Shown here: in pieces, positions 59,640-64,000 of the stretch
Numbering within the stretch: the first letter of the stretch is position 1
How the letters are laid out: each line of letters begins with the position of its first letter
NCBI GenBank assembly: GCA_025403435.1
Contig: CM046344.1
Location: 21,681,652-21,745,651 of the forward strand
DNA length: 64,000 nt
Direction: 5' to 3'
DNA from: Artocarpus heterophyllus
Lineage: Eukaryota > Streptophyta > Magnoliopsida > Rosales > Moraceae
Made by a program: the position numbers and the translations under genes
The notes under the pieces: generated by a model
Database searches by the model: none
What the model saw: only the letters and a program-made list of their open reading frames with translations
What the model was told of the DNA's origin: nothing

Positions 59640-60442
59640 TTAAAGGGATTCTACTTTTTGGAAGGATTTAATGAATGATGAGATGGATTCTATTATGTCT
59701 AATCAGACTTAGGAACTTATTGATCCAATACCTGGCTCTCAACCCATTGGATACAAATAGGTGTTTATAAAGAAGTATCATGTTGATAGTACCATAAACA
59801 TTTTTAAAGCCAGATTAGTAGTTAAAGGTTATCGACAAAAAAGAAAGAATTGACTATTTTGATACTTATGCTCATGCTGTAAGAGTAACTATGATAACAA
59901 TGCTATTTGCTTTGGCGTCAATCCTTGGTCTCCATGTTCATCAAATGGGTGTCATGATGGCATTTTTAAATAGAAATCTTGATGAAGAGGTTTACATGGA
60001 GCAACCAGAGGGTTTTGTACTACCTAGAAGTGAACATAAAGTATGTAAACTAGTCAAATCCTTGTATAGGTTGAAGCAAGCACTCAAACAATGGCATGAA
60101 ATGTTCGATTCTGCTATCCATTTAAATGGTTTCACGCATAATACTATTGATAAATGTTTATATACTAAAATGTGTGATTATTGTATTATTTTTATCACTG
60201 GTTATGCTAATGATATGTTAATTGTCAGTAATAACATGAATGGCATAATAGAAATAAAGCGGCTTCTATCTTCCCTATTCAAAATGGAAGATCTTAGACA
60301 AGGTGATACGATCTTAGCTATCATGGTTAAGCAAAATTGTTGGGGTTTTATATTATGTCAATCACACTATATTGAGAAAGTGTTGAACAAGTTTAAACAC
60401 TTGAAAATTAAAGATGCAAATACCCATTCGATCCAAGTATGA
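59640..60442 (+). pseudogene. Copia B reverse transcriptase
   Basis: The longest frame (59891-60442) has GVMMAFLNRNLDEEVYMEQP, KVCKLVKSLYRLKQALKQW and, at the catalytic box, GYANDMLIVSN where YVDDMLI is expected, so one catalytic aspartate is Asn. Upstream frames to 59640 carry the start of the domain with stops. Confidence 0.88.
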
Positions 60443-61160
60443 AGCTTTTGAAGAATGATGAAAGAGCAGTTTCCCAAATAAAGTATGCAAGTACTATTTG
60501 TAGTCTAATATATACAAAGCAGTATACAAGACCTCATATATCTTTTGCAGTTAGTAAATTAAATAGATTTTCTAGTAATCCGAGTGTTGAGCATTGGTAT
60601 GCCATTGGTAGAATTCTTGGTTATCTCAAGAAAACCATAAACATTGGCATACAATATATAAGGTTCCCTGCTGTGTTAGAAGGATATACAAATGCGAGTT
60701 AACTATCAAGTTTACATCAGGTTAGGTGTTCACTCTAGGAGGAGGTGCAATACCTTGTAGATCCAAGAAACAAACTTGCATTACATACTCAACTATGGAG
60801 TCTGAATTTGTTGCATTTGTAGCAATAGAAAATGAGGCATTATGGCTTAGGCATCTTCCTTTAGAAATTCTGTTGACTTCAAAGGATGTATCGGCAATAT
60901 CAATACATTGTGATAGTAAAGTCACTTTAGGATGTGCTTATAGTTAGATATATAATGGGACATCTAGACATATTAGTCTAAGGCATGATTATGTATAGAA
61001 ACTCATTAAAAGTGGAATTATCTCCCTTAAATATATAAGGCCAAGTAATAACTTGACAGACTATTACCAAACCTCCTACAAGAGAACTGGTAAAATCAAC
61101 ATTAAGAGGGATAGGGCTAAAACTCCTAGATTAATTAATCTACCAATGATGGCAACCCAA
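60439..61160 (+). pseudogene. Copia B RNase H and tail
   Basis: Frames read YTRPHISFAVSKLNRFSSNP, WYAIGRILGYLKKTINIGIQ, then SKKQTCITYSTMESEFVAFV and LRHLPLEILL, matching copia RNase H. A short tail (KPPTRELVKSTLRGIGLKLL) follows to about 61130. Interrupted by stops. Confidence 0.85.
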
Positions 61161-61721
61161 CAAAACACTAGGAAATGACTAGTATTTTGGTTCAAAGGAT
61201 AAAAAAAAATCATTGTTTTGTGGATAGGTTTTGTCACTAAATCAAGAAGCCCAATCTAACATGAGAAAATTAATGCTAGTTATACAGTTAGAGGGTTGAA
61301 CAATATAAAAACTCTTAATGAAATTTAGTCTTTTAGAGACAAATATATTAATTAGAGTAACGACACTAGAAGAATTTCACCTATGTATACTTAGAGGTGG
61401 TATAGCCTCAAATTAGAGTTAGAGTTTCTCACTGAAAATTTTATAAAACAGGATGACAATATGGCCATTAAAACCGTTAAGCAAGTATAGTATGGAATGT
61501 AAGAACATATGAGTGTTTATGTGTCACGTATTACCAATTTTATCAAAAGGAATAGTTGGTTAAAGTTCCAAAACTACAAGTTGTTTTGTTGATTACCTTG
61601 TGATGCTTACACTTTGGTAAGGTTCAAATCTAACGATACCTTGCTATATCCATTAAAAAAGTTTGAATTTTTGAGGTGTTTTACTTACATATATACTTGA
61701 ACAAGTAGGGATTGGTGGAAT

Positions 61722-62416
61722 TGTTAAGTTTAAATGTAAAGTTTTGAGACAACCTATAGTCCCACATAGGAAACTTATAAAGGCTTGCAGGACTTTATGT
61801 GACTCCCCCTTTTGAAGGGTTTGCTAACTTGTACACCTAAGCCTCACTTAAAGCTCGTATGTGCGGGCATGGGTAGTAAGGCTGTAGAGGCGCTTTTGGC
61901 TCTTATTAGATGAACTTAGCACTTAGGCACTTATGGGTGTGTGAGTGCATGACACATGGCACTTTAAAAAATAATATTTTATTTTATTTAATTAAGTTTG
62001 GATTTAATTTTTTATTTTATTTTTAGATTTAATGACTTAATTTAAAATAATTTGAATTTATTATGAAAGGTTATCGCCTTTCAAAAATAATGTTAATTGA
62101 CTGATAAAAAAGGTTTCAATCTTTCTGAATAGGTGGTAGTTATTTCCAAGATGGTTTAATCAACAGCTATCCTTTAATTATAAATTAAAATGAACTCTAT
62201 TTTCAAGTTCTTTCTTTCTCTTAGAAAAGTGTTTAGATATTCTTTGTATTTCTTCATCATCGCATAATGCAGAAACACATTTATAGGCTTGTCATATCTT
62301 AGAAGCGATTTACAAAGTGATTCCTGTAAGCAATCTCAATTGAGAGAGGGCAAATAACACTTTAAGGAAAGCATATTTCATTACGTGTTTTAAGTCTTCA
62401 TACCAGGTTTCCAACA
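61722..62416 (+). repeat. Copia B shared LTR
   Basis: Begins TGTTAAGTTTAAATG after a purine-rich AGTAGGGATTGGTGGAA tract and ends GGTTTCCAACA. It serves as right LTR of the full element and left LTR of the partial second one. Confidence 0.78.
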
Positions 62417-62434
62417 TCATAAACCGTTACTCTG

Positions 62435-63720
62435 ATGGAGACTAAAACAACTGTTGCCACCATCAAACTGATGAATCAAAATCTAGTTTGTTTGGATCGA
62501 TTCGACAAGATGAATTTCACTTGTTGGCAAGACAAACTAAAATTTCCCCTAAATGCACTGAAGATTTTTTACGTTCTTGATCCTGCCCTGCCACCAATTC
62601 CAAAATGTATAGATATAGACAACGATGAATTGAATGCTGAAGGGAAGAAGCATGAAGAAGATGAACTCATATGTTGTGGCCATATTCTCAATGCCTTGTC
62701 TAATCATCTGTACGACCTCTACATAAATACTCCATCTACAATGGAGATTTAGAATGCCCTAGAATTAAAGTATAAGGAAGAGGAGGAAGGTATTAAAAAA
62801 TTTCTCATCTCTAAATATTTTGATTTCAAAATGGTTGATGATAAAGCTATGTTGTCTCAAGTTCATGAATTTCAAGTTATCATCAATAAATTGAGAGTTG
62901 TGAAAATAGAACTTCCTAAACCGTTTCAAGTTGGTGCAATCATTATGAAATTGCCATCAACTTGGAAAGGTTGTAGAAAGAAGATTCTTCATAATTCCAA
63001 AGACTTTTCTTTGGAGCAGATTCAAAAATCTACGAATTGAGAAAGAATCGAGGGCAAGAGATAAATGAGAAAACTCTTATGTTGGCACTTCTAAAGCCAA
63101 TGTCATGAACAAGCATAACAAAAACAACCAGGGAAAATCTCTCCCTTCTAAAATGGATCAAAGGAAATTCAAAAAGAAACCCAAAGGGGCTTGCTTGGTT
63201 TATGGCACACCAGGGCATTATGCTAGATATTGTACGTTCAAGAAGAAGCCAAATGAAGAGGCAAAGGTCCATTCTGTTAAAAAAGAAGAGTTGTCGCTAC
63301 TGTGAGCAAAATAAATGCGGTCAAAGGCAATGTTTAGGGACGATGGTATGATAAATATGCCATCATTCATGTGTCCTATGATAGGTCCTTGTTCAGACTT
63401 TGCAAGTGATCAAAGATGGATAGGAGTTCAAATGGGGAACAAAAATGCTCTAAAGTGACTGGCAAAGGGAATGTGGATCTTGTTTTGACTTCTAAAAAGA
63501 AAATTACTCTATCTAATGTACTTCATGTTCTCGATATGAATAAAAACTTCGCTAGTTGGGATCTTGCGAGAAAACCTACAATTAAATCTGTGTATGAATC
63601 TGGCAAATTGATCTTGTCCAAAAATGGTACTTTTATTAGAAAAGGCTATGCATGTGAAGGTATGGTTAAATTATTTACTAATGATGCTGTTATGAATATT
63701 AAAAACAATGTTGTTTCTAT
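62435..63720 (+). pseudogene. Second copia gag/protease copy, truncated
   Basis: ATG at 62435 opens METKTTVATIKLMN and continues LDRFDKMNFTCWQDKLKF and CCGHILNALSNHLYDLYI, 105 codons open, then a stop. Further pieces are WKGCRKKILHNSKDFSL, a zinc knuckle CLVYGTPGHYARYC in which the second Cys of CX2C is Tyr, and KVTGKGNVDLVLTSKKKIT with LHVLDMNKNFAS. It parallels 57235-58480 but stops matching at about 63720, before integrase. Better preserved than the first copy. Confidence 0.85.
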
Positions 63721-64000
63721 AATGCCCTTTTACAGATGTCACAATAATCATCCCTTTTACAGTCTAAATTGTTATTTAAAGATAAATAAATTAGATAAAA
63801 CATTTACACTCAAGTAAACATCACATATTAACCATGTATATTTTTTTGAAAACTACTTAGTGGATTTACTTCTTCCTGCTTGGTTAGCCCGACAGAATGC
63901 CTAAAGCCTTCGACTAACTGACTACCTACGAAAATGGTTAGTTTGCAAAAACAAACATTTATTAAATTATAGTCATATACAAAACTTCAAATAATGTTTA
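63721..64000. other. Sequence beyond the copia break
   Basis: No longer matches the copia; an open frame continues briefly to 63817 as read-through. No feature recognised before the window ends. Confidence 0.4.

Larger units (their letters stand above)
56507..62416 (+). mobile_element. Decayed copia retrotransposon B, full length
   Basis: LTR (56507-57215), gag, protease/pre-integrase, integrase, reverse transcriptase, RNase H, LTR (61722-62416): the copia order on the plus strand. Stops and frameshifts are numerous. The second LTR is also the left LTR of a second partial element (gag again at 62435), so the arrangement is LTR-internal-LTR-internal. Confidence 0.88.

Overview
The window is nuclear DNA of a flowering plant, most likely a eudicot. 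It is AT-rich, has a gene split by GT-AG introns, and is dominated by Ty1/copia and Ty3/gypsy LTR retrotransposons together with CACTA and hAT DNA transposons. I cannot name the species. No bacterial operon, CRISPR array, rRNA or tRNA gene was seen.

The one clearly intact conventional gene is ALG9 (about 25.6-30.1 kb, + strand, ten exons, 570 codons), the ER alpha-1,2-mannosyltransferase of the dolichol N-glycan pathway. Around it lie small secreted-peptide candidates on the minus strand: two related peptides with paired CX7C motifs (7.3 and 8.8-9.2 kb), a weak candidate at 30.9 kb, and an albumin-1/knottin-like cysteine-rich peptide at 33.3-33.6 kb with its own TATA box.

Layout. 0-0.6 kb: dispersed hAT-like repeat truncating a gypsy LTR. 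0.6-5.7 kb: decayed Ty3/gypsy element (minus). 5.7-9.8 kb: low-copy DNA with the paired CX7C peptides. 9.8-21.6 kb: decayed copia elements (minus), interrupted by a 4.0 kb solo LTR (12.2-16.3) and, within the copia LTR, by a 2.2 kb solo LTR (19.0-21.2). 21.6-23.9 kb: one end of a CACTA transposon into which the copia appears to have landed. 24-33.6 kb: gene island. 34-36.7 kb: tandem arrays of short covarying hairpins. 37.5-40.3 kb: young gag-only gypsy element with matching target duplication. 40.9-41.4 kb: second copy of the dispersed repeat. 43.3-45.3 kb: copia solo LTR. 46.1-47.1 kb: long inverted-repeat element. 47.2-51.25 kb: recent 2,025-bp tandem duplication whose breakpoint is a hAT terminus. 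52.5-54.6 kb: inverted second copy of the 2.2 kb solo LTR. 56.5-63.7 kb: copia elements arranged LTR-internal-LTR-internal.

The most unusual signal is repeated short stem-loops whose stems change while staying complementary. They occur in the copia leader (17.65-18.0 kb), the 4 kb LTR (14.0-14.2 kb), the 2.2 kb LTR (19.87-20.03 and 53.63-53.78 kb), and two arrays at 35.24-35.66 and 36.37-36.69 kb. One motif, a CGGCAGGCCG-type palindrome, is shared by a copia LTR and an unrelated LTR family.
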